Under the pieces are notes generated by a model. That model saw only the letters and a list, made by a program, of their open reading frames with translations, had not been told where the DNA came from and ran no database searches. From Saprospiraceae bacterium (GTDB lineage Bacteria > Bacteroidota > Bacteroidia > Chitinophagales > Saprospiraceae): a stretch of DNA of 64,000 bases. The position numbers were made by a program, and so were the translations under genes. The stretch covers positions 62,001 through 126,000 of the forward strand of contig JADKGF010000007.1 of assembly GCA_016717105.1 (NCBI GenBank). The letters run 5' to 3'. Positions within the stretch are counted from its first letter, which is position 1, and every line of letters starts with the position of its first letter. Of the stretch, positions 33,369-45,177 are shown piece by piece.

Positions 33369-33372
33369 GTGG

Positions 33373-33522
33373 TTATGACAGGATAGTATAATAAAGTCTT
33401 ACAATCTTGGATACGATAGTATACATTCCTTTCAAAAGAAAACCATGTTTACCTATATTTTGTCCATATATACTAAGCAATCCAGAAAAGAAACCTAAAA
33501 TAATCAATTGGAACTTTATCAT
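33373..33522 (-). CDS. Small secreted ORF (49 aa) between the 112-bp element and the repeat-protein gene
   Basis: From ATG 33522 it reads MIKFQLIILGFFSGLLSIYGQN, a good signal peptide, then IGKHGFLLKGMYTIVSKIV and a hydrophobic end. The stop lies 4 bp before the next ATG at 33368, and the start lies 33 bp after the duplicated element. It could be a true small exported peptide or the remnant of a larger surface protein. Confidence 0.4.
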   Translation of the reverse strand: MIKFQLIILGFFSGLLSIYGQNIGKHGFLLKGMYTIVSKIVRLYYTILS

Positions 33523-33543
33523 AAATTTTTAAATTTTGCTATA

Positions 33544-33560
33544 ATGGTAAATATTACCAT
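33544..33560. other. Inverted repeat ATGGTAA-ATA-TTACCAT
   Basis: A perfect 7-bp inverted repeat with a 3-bp spacer at the edge of the first copy of the 112-bp element. It may be an operator or the mark of an excision or insertion; the second element copy lacks it. Confidence 0.4.
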
Positions 33561-33666
33561 AAATGTATAGAGATGCTTAGTACCAAAATTGTAACATTGA
33601 TTGCAATACACTATTAATTGTGTAGCTGGTAGGATTGGTTTAGATTCTAATTTTCATATTTTTATG
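33555..33666 (-). repeat. Copy 1 of a 112-bp duplicated element
   Basis: About 95% identical (roughly 6 mismatches) to 46906-47017. On the minus strand it begins inside the last codons of the SprB-like gene and runs through the intergenic DNA toward the next surface genes. It contains no gene. Confidence 0.9.
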
Positions 33667-35076
33667 ATCTTAACAGTTTCGATTGTTTGTAGATAATTGT
33701 ATGTGATGCAGTATATTCCTGAAGGCAATGCATCCATTTTGAGGCAGATACTAGGTTGGTTATATTCATTAGAAGATATTATTGATCCATCTAGACTTGT
33801 CAAAGTGAATGTGATGGGATCTCTCATATTTTTGATTTCGATGTTACAAGCATTTGTGACCATAGAGGGAATAATTACTTTAAGGTTATGATTTTGATCT
33901 TCAGTGTCTGATATAATCCATTCAACACAATCAGATACTTCAAAGCAATCATAAGGTGCTGCTAACCCATTCCATAATTCTACTGCATAATTTCCATTAG
34001 CTGTTGGACTGAAGAACTGATTAATTGCACCAGATATGGGGGCATTGTTATTATTACAATCAATCCATTGATACACGGCATTATCTTGTAGCGAAACTAT
34101 GGATGTGGTAGAAAGTGCTACTGAATTGTTGAGTGCAATCGATTGATTGATAATTCCATTTGATGAATCAGTACAGCCATTACTATCAGTCACCGTGACA
34201 CTATAAGCCCCTGGGCTTAGATTTTCAATATATGATGCAGTGCTTCCATTGCTCCAAATATAATTATTGCCAGATGGATAAGCTTCCATTATACCATTGT
34301 CTAAACCACATTTAGTATGGGTGATTTCTGTAGAAGCTATAAGTGCTGATGATGGACTAATAAATGTAGTGAGTACTAGTGGAGTGCATTGGTCATACGA
34401 ATTGATCGTAACCATATAAGTTCCGGGTGAAAGATCAGTAATTGATGCACTCGTTTGGCCATTGGACCATTGATAAGTGTGATCACCACCACCACCAGAT
34501 GCTATCACAGTGGCCGCTCCATTGTTTAGATTGCATCGAGTACTTACTGGGATGATTTCGCCTGTGATGGCTGGTGACCAGTCTAAGACTTCAAAAGAAA
34601 ATGTTTGACTTGTCCCATCTCCACAAGACGTATGTGCAATCACTGTATAAATGCCTGAACTTAAGGCGTATATTGCATTTCCTGTAGCACCATTACTCCA
34701 TGTATATGTCATATCTGGGTATGCTGGTGGAGTAAATATAGTTATTTGACCATTATTCAGTCCGCAAGTATTATGATGAATTGAAAAGCCACCCAAAAGC
34801 CCATCTGAAGGTTCTATATAGAAGTTAAATTCTTCCACACATCCTGGACCTGTAGTAATAGTTACACTATATGAACCACTTGCAAGATTATTTATGGTTG
34901 CACCTGAAGCACCAGTACTCCAATTGACTTGTTCAAGTGGGCCACAGCAATTTAGGAAACATTTGCCCACCCATTACTTTGCCCACAACTTGTATCATGG
35001 ACATCTAAGTTTATACATGATTGGCTTTGTAAGAAAAATTGTAAACTAATAAAAAAAATAGGATTATTACTCGCAT
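33654..35076 (-). CDS. SprB-repeat-like secreted protein with T9SS tail (two indels)
   Basis: From ATG 35076 the protein starts MRVIILFFLLVYNFS; after a one-base shift near 35015 it reads LQSQSCINLDVHDTSCGQSNG, and after another near 34968 continues NCCGPLEQVNWSTGASGAT. It holds about five SprB-type repeats of 70-80 residues, each with C(G/N)xNNG and a YxWSNGxTxxxIxxLxxGxYxVT motif. The end (ISSNEYNQPS, GIYCITYNY, TVKIIKI) is a T9SS type A sorting tail. SprB repeats are known from mobile surface adhesins of gliding Bacteroidota; adhesion is the likely role. Rejoined length is about 474 residues. Confidence 0.75.
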
Positions 35077-35110
35077 TGTATTAAAATTTTAAGGCTTATA
35101 AAAGAATGAT

Positions 35111-37246
35111 TTATTTTATATTAACTATTATAACGGGGCTTAAGTCTGATTCGGTGCCATCATCGAGGATGGCTTTGACGGCGTAGTGCCATGTATTAGA
35201 TTGTTGGATACTACTATCTTGGTAGGTAGGGACATCGATATATTTAAACTGTTGGATGACGGGCGTTGTGGCTTTGTAGATAATATATCTCACTGGACTT
35301 TGCTTATTAGGACTTGCAGCATCCCATTTTAGATCTATGGTATTAGTCTGTGGATTGAATACTGCTTTGAAATTTTTAATGCCATCCAACTTGTTATTAT
35401 TATATGTCTTAACTGACATGGGGTATGATCTATCTGATCTGAGTCCAGTCGCATCTTCAGCTTCCAGTGCATATTCATAGTGCATGCTACCAACGATCTC
35501 CGTATCTTCATACTTATTGGTCAATGCGTCAAAAGTTTTGTACAATACATAAGCTTGCTCAATGGTGCCAACTTTGCGATACAAGTGTTGTTTTTTTACA
35601 TCGGAACTAGACGATGGGATCCATGATATACTTACTGACTTGCCATGTACATCATAATGATTAAACACTGGTGACACAGGTGGTACTATGTCTGGCTTGG
35701 TGACTTCGAGGATGTCGGAGTCGGGGCTGACATTAAAATTTTTGTCAAAAGTCCTGATTTTATAATAAATATTTTTTGTCAATGTATTGATCAGGATCGT
35801 ATCCAAAAATTCAGGCCTATCGAGTCTTCCTTGGGAAATGGGTGTGAATTCATGATCCTTTTGATTGGCATATAGAACCAAATATCCATTAAAATCGCGA
35901 CCTTCGTACGGTGTCCAATCAATTTTTATTGCACCTGTCGTATCTATGGTATATTTCAGATTAGTAGGTTTGGTAGGTGGAATGACATCATGCATGGTCA
36001 CCAGTTGTGGCATCTGAAGACTGGCATTTTGTGCCGTATCTACGGCTGCCACTACATAATAATTGAACCCATGAGGATCAGCTGTCTTATCTATAAATTG
36101 AACAGCATCACGTGGCACTATGGTCTCATGGATCGGCTCGAATGGTCCTTCTACATTAGTCCCTCTACCTATTACATAACCAGCAAAATCTGATTCCTTT
36201 ACGGCCTTTTTCCAAGATAAAGTGACGATATTGTCTTTCGTATTTTCGGTTGTAAAATCTGTAACCGCATCAGGAGGCGTATGATCTCTTGCATTTCCAG
36301 TCACGATAGCAGAAGGAATTTCTTCGCTAAAATGGTCGATGCCTACGACTCGATAATAAAACTTTTTGTAATTGACACCTACGGAATCTCGATATTCGAA
36401 AAAGGAAAATGTACCATGCTTATTTTCATCTACACTTGGTGTAAAGGGCAACTGAGTGACTCGTGTCCATTTTTTGCCATCATCAGACCTATCGATGTGG
36501 TACATGACAAATTGGTATTGTGCCATAGTATTGTCCCATCGGATGGCAATGGTTTTTTCTGTTCCGATACATTCTGGTGTGGGCATCACTACTTTTTCAG
36601 TCGGTACTTTGGGATTTATATAGAATGAAGCTACTTCGCTAGGAATCATAGCTGTATCTACCATAGATTTGATAAAGTAATTGTACGTATATTTCCGATC
36701 TATACCTTTATCTATGTATTTGATTCCCATCGCTTCACCAGCCAAAGGAGATCTGGCGGCTGCTATCACCGCTAGTATGTGATTGTTTTTGTTGTAATCA
36801 TTGGCTTCCATGATTTGTGAAAAGGAAGACTGAGCATTGATGTTTATATTTTTATCATAGATCAATCCCCGAGAGATGTAAAAAGCGGTATCTTGTGACA
36901 CTCGAAAATGGGCGTCCATCTTATCCAAAGGCCAAGGTTTGATGATGTTTTTGTTATTTAAGGTGTCCCAACGGATAACTTTTTCTTCTGCACCAATAGT
37001 CGCCCGCACCAGCATATAACCTTTTTCTCTGCCCATCATCCACAAGTTGTGATTGGCAGGCATCCATCTTAGGATCACAGAATCACCTTGAACCTTAGCT
37101 ATTAAAGCAATTTTTCTACTCATGATGCTGTCCAGTTGATGGTCTGTATACATTCGGGTGCTATCTAAACCATCATTTTGGGCCTTGATGAATGATGCAA
37201 TGTGGAGCAACATGCAGAGTAATATGTATTTAATTATAAGTTTCAT
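35111..37246 (-). CDS. Secreted fibronectin type III repeat protein
   Basis: The 711-residue protein has a signal peptide (HIASFIKAQND) and an N-terminal domain (about 25-210) followed by about five FN3-like modules (motifs DAVTDFTTENTKDNIVTLSW, TKPTNLKYTIDTTGAIKIDW in part, VSPVFNHYDVHGKSVSISW in part, LKWDAASPNKQSPVRYIIY) to the end. No T9SS tail is apparent, so it may be periplasmic or outer-membrane associated. It is the last gene of the row barrel - giant protein - small secreted protein - FN3 protein, spaced by 20-26 bp, which I infer to be one operon. Confidence 0.8.
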   Translation of the reverse strand: MKLIIKYILLCMLLHIASFIKAQNDGLDSTRMYTDHQLDSIMSRKIALIAKVQGDSVILRWMPANHNLWMMGREKGYMLVRATIGAEEKVIRWDTLNNKNIIKPWPLDKMDAHFRVSQDTAFYISRGLIYDKNININAQSSFSQIMEANDYNKNNHILAVIAAARSPLAGEAMGIKYIDKGIDRKYTYNYFIKSMVDTAMIPSEVASFYINPKVPTEKVVMPTPECIGTEKTIAIRWDNTMAQYQFVMYHIDRSDDGKKWTRVTQLPFTPSVDENKHGTFSFFEYRDSVGVNYKKFYYRVVGIDHFSEEIPSAIVTGNARDHTPPDAVTDFTTENTKDNIVTLSWKKAVKESDFAGYVIGRGTNVEGPFEPIHETIVPRDAVQFIDKTADPHGFNYYVVAAVDTAQNASLQMPQLVTMHDVIPPTKPTNLKYTIDTTGAIKIDWTPYEGRDFNGYLVLYANQKDHEFTPISQGRLDRPEFLDTILINTLTKNIYYKIRTFDKNFNVSPDSDILEVTKPDIVPPVSPVFNHYDVHGKSVSISWIPSSSSDVKKQHLYRKVGTIEQAYVLYKTFDALTNKYEDTEIVGSMHYEYALEAEDATGLRSDRSYPMSVKTYNNNKLDGIKNFKAVFNPQTNTIDLKWDAASPNKQSPVRYIIYKATTPVIQQFKYIDVPTYQDSSIQQSNTWHYAVKAILDDGTESDLSPVIIVNIK

Positions 37247-37266
37247 TATATTCAGATGTGTTTTTA

Positions 37267-37842
37267 TTATTTTATTCTAAATTGCCATTGGGCCACTTCC
37301 TGCCCACCAAATGCGGTATAAGCTGCTCCATAGGATCCACTACTAGATGGCAAAAAGTCTGTATTTTTTATTACAGCGAACTTTACTTTTGTATTAGGGT
37401 AGTCACTGTATTTTCGGAAGGACATGTTGGCAAGGAATTCTATACCGGCCCTTGCCTTTGGGTTTATTGGATTATGCCAATTACCGTCTCCTAATAAGTC
37501 CAAGCCTCCATATATCTCTATGTGATGTTCATTTAAACATCGACGGCTGATATCCCATAGTTTTGATTGATCAATCCAATTATGAATGTGAACTTCATAC
37601 GATATGGTAGTAGCTTGTGAGCCTACATTATAACTTGCAATTGGGCCTTGACCTATGCTTCCAATTATGTTACTAGGTGCTTTAACTACCATAATCGGAG
37701 GATTTGATATTCCAAATTTTAACGAAGTGGATGATTTTACATTTAGAATACTACTGAAGGATGAAAAACCGAATTGACATGTTGCTAATGTATGTAAAAA
37801 CATGATTGTCACTATTGTAAGACATATTTTTGTGTAACGCAT
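37267..37842 (-). CDS. Small secreted protein of unknown function
   Basis: The 191-residue protein has a clear signal peptide (MRYTKICLTIVTIMFLHTLATCQ) and a mature part with FGGQEVAQWQFRIK at the end and a beta-rich middle (TISYEVHIHNWIDQSKLWD). No family was recognised. It lies 25 bp after the giant exported protein and 20 bp before the FN3 gene, so it is probably part of the same system. Confidence 0.65.
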   Translation of the reverse strand: MRYTKICLTIVTIMFLHTLATCQFGFSSFSSILNVKSSTSLKFGISNPPIMVVKAPSNIIGSIGQGPIASYNVGSQATTISYEVHIHNWIDQSKLWDISRRCLNEHHIEIYGGLDLLGDGNWHNPINPKARAGIEFLANMSFRKYSDYPNTKVKFAVIKNTDFLPSSSGSYGAAYTAFGGQEVAQWQFRIK

Positions 37843-37867
37843 ATTTTAATTTTTATCTATTAGTAAT

Positions 37868-40800
37868 TTATTTTTTACTTTTATAATATTTACCAGAAAT
37901 CCCGTCTAAACCTGAATTTATATTACCAAAATTAAAATCTATCAATGGTGGATCATAATTTTTGATATAAATAGGTCCTTGTGCTCTGATATCCCCTACG
38001 GTCGCCATTTGCTCTATTGTTCTGATGTTATGGATGTCATATTTCTGCCGTAAATGTGGTTGAAATGAGTCAGATGTACCATTTCTAATGTTGAAATAAT
38101 GGGAATAGATCGCATCTCCATGATCTCTATACCACGCATTGTCATGCAAATCCCTAAAATATACTTTAGGTTTAATGATGTAACTCTGCTCGATAAAGTT
38201 AAAATTTGACCCTTTTACTTCATATTGGTCAAAATTTTCGCCGCCTTTAAATGTCAGTGCATAAGTACCTCCTGGTGTGGATACTTCTGATGCTGTCACT
38301 GAATATGAATTTATTTTTTCTGCCATGGTACCATACTTACTAGTATTGAATCTAGCTTTATAAAGTTCTACAGCATCAATGGCATCATAAGCATTGCCCG
38401 AAACTTTGGCAGATTTAAATTCAAATGACCTAGATCCGATGCCATCAGTACTGATTTGTGTTAAAGTAACGTCTTGGATATTTGTCACAGTATTAGGTGC
38501 AGATGATGCTTTGGGTTTTGCCATTTGTTTGATATAAAATCTATTTTCCCTTTTTAAATCAGGTGGTATAGGAAAGGTGTATTTAAGTTGTTTTTGGCCT
38601 CCATAAGAAAGGAAAAATCTCCAGTTCCTGCTGGCACATCTAGCCGAGTACTCCCATCCAAATCTTCGAATCGGAAGATCACGTCATACTTGTCGATCAG
38701 GCACCCAATATATTCTTTCAATACGATGTACCCACTACTTTGGTCTTGTGGGAGAAAATAATTTTGACCTGGTTGTGGATAAGCATACATGACGGCTGAT
38801 TCGCCACCTTCATCCAGACGAGTAGGGCAATCCTTTGTTCTGAATAAGCCGATTTTTTCTTGTACTACATTTACTTTTGATTTTTTGCCATCTGGTCCAG
38901 CTTTATAGACAAAGGCAGGTCTCCAGTTGCCACCTTCACGTTCATAAGCATTTACAGTAACCTTTATTTGGTAATTGGTTAAGGGTTCGAAAGATTTTGT
39001 TTTTGAGATGACACATGTTTGATTGTTGTCCCTCATATTCAGCATGATATCCGTTTTGGGTTTCTCATAAGTTTTGACCTTACTTTCAAAGGTTCTTCCA
39101 TGTCGATCTTTACTAACTTTATTCGCGCCTTCATTGATAGTTACTGTTTGTTTGATATTGAAATATCTCATATAGGAGTTATTATTTCCATAGCCATCAT
39201 CACTCTTTTGAAAGAACTCAATTTCTTTATCCACGGGCAAATTATAAGTGATGATAGGTTGACGTAATATGGATACTTCTTTACCAACAGGAGTGATATC
39301 TTGTATGATTGGTAGGTCATCAAATGGCCATGAATCATTGGCGAACTGGCATGGCTGACCAAACTTTACATTAACACCACCACTACTTTTTACTAACCCT
39401 AATATATTCATATTGTAATTCAGTCTACCATTGATGAAGATAGGATTCGGTCCAGACATTCGTAAAAGTGCAGCCGCATTCATTTTAGCCACTGTAGCTG
39501 AAAATAGCCCACAATCTATTTCTAATCCAAATTGCAGATATCCGTACAGCTGTCCTTCAGCGTACCAGCCATTAAAACCAGGGACGCCATAGTTTTCACG
39601 ACCATTCGGGCCAACGACGATACATTCATCTTTCTTGGTCAATGCGATATCAAATCCTACACCAGAATTTATGTTCAGACATATAGGTCCAAAACAACCT
39701 CCTGCATCTAGTTGGAAACCAGCTCCAAATGCCATGCCCGCTGAAGTTTTATTTCCACTATTAGATTGCTCCTGCAATATTTTCTGATTTTCTCTTGAAG
39801 CTTTCAAATCTGGAAATGCAGCCAATACTTGCATCGGTGGCTCAGGAAAGGTGATCCCTGTATTGCCTGTCATAAAGTACGCATGGATCGTTACACCTAC
39901 GATTTCTAGTATTTTGATCTTAGCTTGAATAGGGTTTGCACTTGTGCCTACAAAAACATACCATTCGTCAGGACTGACCAACATATCTAATTTGCCATTC
40001 ACTGTAACAATACTTGCTATATTGGCACTAACTGTGGCGTTAAATGTAAATGTTTTTAGTGGAAAAACATAGGTGACACGTAATGCCCCATAAAGTGTGG
40101 TCGCACTTATATCCAACATACCTGTAGTTAAAATGAAAATTTCCCCAGTGATACCAAACTCTCTAACGGCAATATTAGAATCACCGTTTTCATCAATGGT
40201 CGTTTCAAAATTCATTTCATATGTCCCTTTAAAATGGAGTACTTCCTTACTGGATAGACCCATTACAACCATTATTTTGAAGCCTGTCACTCCTTTTTGA
40301 GGTGTATAATCATGCACCGTTCTGACTACATTTGGGCTCCCTTTGGTGAGCAAATCTTCCGCTTTTACTGGTGGTGGTGGTGCCATATTGTAATAAAAAC
40401 CGCCGCCAAGTCCATAAATAGCCAAACAAGGAGGTAATTGAATTCCGACAGGAATGACGGCAAGTGCATCGATATAAAAATATTTGTAATCTTCTTTGGC
40501 TCCAAATACAGCATTGACATCTATCATTACTGTACCAATGATGGATGCTTTTATTGATCCTAACACTGCATCACCATATTTTTCATCATTTTTGAAAGAT
40601 ACCTTACCATCGATGGCAATAGGTCCGATATTACCCTGCAAGCCAATATCCTTAAGTACTGGAGCTGCAAGACTCCAATTTGGCCTGTTGCCGTCCATAT
40701 TGAGCTGAGCATAAATCCCAAACCCAAACTCAGCCGTAGGTATCGATGATATATCAGCCAGTTTGATATGTACGTCAAAACTAAAGCCAGCTTTATTTCC

Positions 40801-43621
40801 CAAAATTTCAAACGTAGGTGTAGCCATTGTAATAGGAAATCCACCTACGCTTTCGGAGCCATCAGCATCAGATGCGCCTACCATTTTCTGCGGACTCGCT
40901 AGACCCATTCTAAATTTATCGCATTTAATATAATCAGGTTTTGTTTGTACGACTAACCCTTCAAAAGACATAAGTTCGAATGCTATATTGGGCAATGGCT
41001 TGAGACTAGAACCAGTGTTTATAGACATTCTACCATGTAAGGTTGCTTTTGCAAAGAAGTTGTTGCCATTAGCATTAGTACTTTCTACTATAATATTTGA
41101 CGTTTTGTCCAATACAAAATTTGCAGCCCAAATAGGTACAACTAAGTTGTCTTTTGGGCTGGATAATAAACTGAAATTGTGCTTGCTGCCCAGCTGGGAA
41201 ACTCAATGTACATGTATAGCCCAACTGACTTGCGGGGCTATTGATGACTTCTGCACTACCACCAGAGATAGGTAGGACTACCTTACCATCCATACCACTA
41301 GACTTAAAACTACTCTTCCAGATATTGACATTGATATTGTCTATACTGTAGTACCATCCTGCTAGATTTCCGTCTCCTATTGCTAAGACTGGATTGCCAT
41401 TGGCAGCTTTACCCGCTACTATCTTGCCACAGAGTCCACCACCAGAGCCTTGGGTGATAAGCAGATCTTTTGCTACGATAGCCATAGGCTGTCCATTATT
41501 ATTGAGTATGCCTGGCAATTGCACACCGATAGATGGAATATACACACCTCGCCATCCTACCTCATGGATCGCAATGCTTTCTGGCTGTGCAACATCCTCA
41601 TTGGAATACGCTTGAGTGAATATAGGGCCATTGGCCTTGTGTTCGTCTGAGTGATCATACACCATCTTCTGGTCATTGGTCATTTTAAATACGAAGTCAC
41701 CACCACTGCTGAGCTTAAAATCATCGACACTTCCCTCAGCAAACCAATCGTTCCAATGTGATCCTGCACCTCCCATTCTGACGACTACATCACCAATGTC
41801 ACTGGCTTTTCTGATACTTGATGGCAATTTATAGTCAACACGAAGGCGCATGAATTTTTTACCATCTTCTTTAAATGTTACGTAAGTACCAGAATCCACT
41901 GCACTGCCAAAACCCTTGGTAGCCAATAGCTTTAGTCCTGATGAAGCCACATCAAAATCACTGCCCAGATAAAAAGTCCCTTCTCCACATATCGCCTTAT
42001 CTTTACTAAAACAAATATTTTTTGCCCCTAATGCCAATGGAGTATTGATCTCCGGGATACTGACTATCACCGCAGCATTAAAAGAAGCCTGACGCTCTGT
42101 AAAAGTGATATCCGTAATAGAAATGGTACCTATAGGACCTAATCTGTCGAGTCCTAACGGAAGCTCAAAGCCTACACTTTTGGCTGTGCTCTCTATATTG
42201 GATATCATTTGATTTTTTGTCCTATCAACTATGTCTTGGGCCTCAGATGGCGAAATCGTTGGGATTCCGACTTGAGGATTATTGGCAGACGGCATCAAGG
42301 AAGCACCAGGTTTTTTGATGCCTCCTACAGTGCCGTTCGCCACGAAAAGTTTATCATCTGCTGATTTCACATAGATCTCATTGAATGCTACTTTAAGTTT
42401 GACCATTCCTGCTACATTCAATACAGGCATTTGTATCATCCCTGTCCCTTGGTATGAACCATTTGGGTTTAGACTTGCGTTAATGGATTCTATGGTGAAT
42501 TCACCTATTTTTACTTGTTTGTTAGTGAGACTACCTTCATAGTTGGTACCGCCACCAAGCAGTTGTGCTAGACAACTACAGTCAGCATCATTGGGCACGA
42601 TGGGATTAATATTTGGTACGACTACGGCACTAGTATCAGATTGTGGGACAATATTTCCTATGCCACGATAATTGAATGTACATATTTGACTCAAGCCATC
42701 ATTTTCTATTGGGTAATTGCCCAAGACATCTCTAGCTTTCACGGCCCAAGCATAATGCCCCTCTTCGAGTATGATATCGGCTATACCCAGCGAGTAATTG
42801 GCCTGTGTTAAATCTCGGACAGTAATGGCATTGATATTATTGCCAGTGACGGCACTCATCACTTCGTCTTGTGGGTCTGTGCCTTCTAGTAGTGGAACAA
42901 TGTACAAATCATATACCACATCACTCAGTGCTATGCCAGCTACAACGCGTGTCCACATAAATGAGATATTCTGTGGTGTCCATTTAGTGACTTTGGTACT
43001 ATCTCCACACAAAGGTGCGATGAGGCGAGGGGCATTTTTGTAGTCGATGACGAAACTCGTACAACCACTTCCTGCGGTAGGTACGGACAATTGGGCACCA
43101 TTATCGTAATCATAAGCTGTGATGCACAAGGTATATCGACCTTCAGGTAAGATGCCATCCGCTAAGAGATCATCTAGTGTAAGATCGCCATAAGATATAT
43201 TGATATTTTGAGCAGTGAAAAACTCATATCCATCTCCATTAGCCAATAAATCATAAGGTACGCTTGGCTGGACAATGTAAGGAGATCCAGGTTGAAAATC
43301 AGGATCAGTCTCTGCTATAAAACCCACATCACTTGTCAATCTCGCTCCTAGTTTTACATTTTTTGTAGATCCACTTGTATTATTCAACACCACAATAAGT
43401 TTATCTCTAAACTCAAGATAATCGCTCAAATATGGCGAATATGGTGGCAATACTGTGGTAGTGACTCTAATATGATTGGTAGGTTGCGCAGATAGCCTAC
43501 TATTTGATGTAAATCCGAAACCAATGACTACCAAACAGATATAAAAAATCTTTGACCAATCAAAACGGTAATCTTTGATATACTGACTCAAATTATTGTA
43601 GTAATTAAAATTGGTGCCCAT
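37868..43621 (-). CDS. 1917-residue exported protein of unknown function (two compensating indels)
   Basis: Start ATG 43621 (MGTNFNYYNNLSQYI), with a membrane/signal segment IFYICLVVIGFGFTSNSRLSAQ. The N-terminal 340 residues have repeated beta-sandwich features (LPEGRYTLCITAYDYDNG, EGHYAWAVKARDVLGN). A long middle with many short beta-stretches follows, then a C-terminal part with FDDLPIIQDITPVGKEVSI and a final region ending SGLDGISGKYYKSKK. The frame breaks near 41150 (one extra A; the text continues QPKDNLVVPIWAANF) and near 38598 (one missing T; continues SYGGQKQLKYTFPIPPDLKR). The two cancel, leaving 5754 bp. The start overlaps the end of the barrel gene by 17 bp. No known family or catalytic motif was recognised. 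Confidence 0.75.
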
Positions 43622-45088
43622 AAGATGCATTGATTGAGAATTGGTGATAAGAAATAGTTCTGATGGTTCCTGTATTAAATCCAAGTCCCAAATTGAGATT
43701 TTGTTTTTTAGTGATTAGTATTCGACCATTAAGCCTATTGGAAAATGATAGGTTTTTATCTCCCGTAGTTTCTCCCATTTGATTGATCGTCAATGTATTG
43801 GAAAGTGAAAGTTTATTGTCCTTCATCCATGATTTGCCTAGGGTAAATGATGCACCGTAGGCCAATAAATCTATCAGTTCATTGCGATTTATAGGATTAG
43901 AATTTCGATTCAAGTTATAATTGACACCAATTCCATATAAAAATTTGGTGACATTATTATTGTTTGAATAATTGATATTTCCATTCATAGATTTAAAGAC
44001 ACTACCTTCAAAAGCATTGTATTCAAATACTTCATTATTTGTTTGTTGTTGGAGATTGAAGGTGATATTTTGGGATTTTTCATCAGTTTTTTTCATGATG
44101 TATGAACCACTCAATCCTATGGATTGACTAATACTTCTTACAGATATACTATCCATCAAGTGATCTTGGGTGGAATTGACATCTGTTCCATAATTTGAGA
44201 AATTGAAAGTGGACTGAAACCTTTCAGAAGGGACAAAAGAGATATTTAAAGCATAAATCGTGTTATGTGAAGTCTGTGCACTTTTTTTGAGCAAATTATC
44301 TGTTTGTAAACCAAAATTGCCTTCAATGGTGAGTTTTTCTGAAACTTTTATGGTAGGGTCGATGGTTATTTGCTGATTGTCTGCCTGAAAATAAAAAGTA
44401 CCCATGGTCTTATAATCTGGATTGACACGTTTATATTTCAATCGAAGATCCAAGTACTTAAGATTGACACCTACAAAGGCTTCATAAGCAGCTAATAATT
44501 GTGTTGTACCATTGATCCTATTGTCTATAGACTTGACCCATGATGGCAAAGGCTTTTCGCCCAATGATCTTGCAAGAGTGTCCGCTGATGTAAAATTTCT
44601 ATCTCGTGTGTAGATACTTAATGCGCCTTCTGCACCTACATAAAATCGTTTTATTCCTATTGTAGTACTCGCTGATAGTACACTATTTGTTGCAGGTCGA
44701 ACCCTAAATTTTGAGTTGAATGATTGCAAACTATCTACTCTATCCGCAGCATTGAAGTAGGTGATATAAAGCGAGCTTTTGGTGTTTTGCACGCCAACTT
44801 TGACTCCATATCCATACCTTGCATATCGAGGTGCTACTCTGTTGTAATTAACATCCATGGTATCAAAATTTGTCTTTTGATTGATCCTGCCCATCATAAA
44901 TCCTATGTAAAACCTTTTTGGCTTGAACTCAAACCCAGCACCATATATAGGTATGCCTGTATAAGCATAATTTGAAAAACTTAGATTGCGATATCCCAGG
45001 TGCAGTTTTGTATTGGTAAAGTGATGACAAGTGAGAAAAACAGACCAATTACCGATTTCCCAATTTTATGTTGATATATATAGATCAT
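43605..45088 (-). CDS. Outer-membrane beta-barrel protein (N-terminus broken by one indel)
   Basis: From ATG 45088 the protein begins MIYIYQHKIGKSVIGLFFSL, a signal peptide; after a frame change near 45000 it continues LHLGYRNLSFSNYAYTGIP and then a repeated amphipathic strand pattern to YGHQF, a C-terminal aromatic as in outer-membrane barrels. Motifs such as GAGFEFKPKRFYIGFMMGRIN and YGYGVKVGVQNTKSSLYITY occur in Bacteroidota surface-protein clusters I know, without a named function. Rejoined length is about 494 residues. Its stop overlaps the start of the giant protein gene, implying translational coupling and a joint function. Confidence 0.7.
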
Positions 45089-45177
45089 TAAAAAATAGCT
45101 TTACAGAAATATTATTAATGCAAGAATCATATGGGTTTATAGTCAACTCAAATTCAGTGACCAAATAAAGGAAATAC

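Noticed and set aside
38554..43684. Separate genes for the three parts of the 1917-residue protein
   Set aside because: The reading frames join with continuing sequence at both break points (QPKDNLVVP and SYGGQKQLKY) and the two shifts cancel, so one gene is more consistent.
35111..45088. Contractile injection system or type VI-like machine
   Set aside because: No sheath, tube, baseplate or AAA ATPase features are visible; the genes are exported beta-rich proteins.
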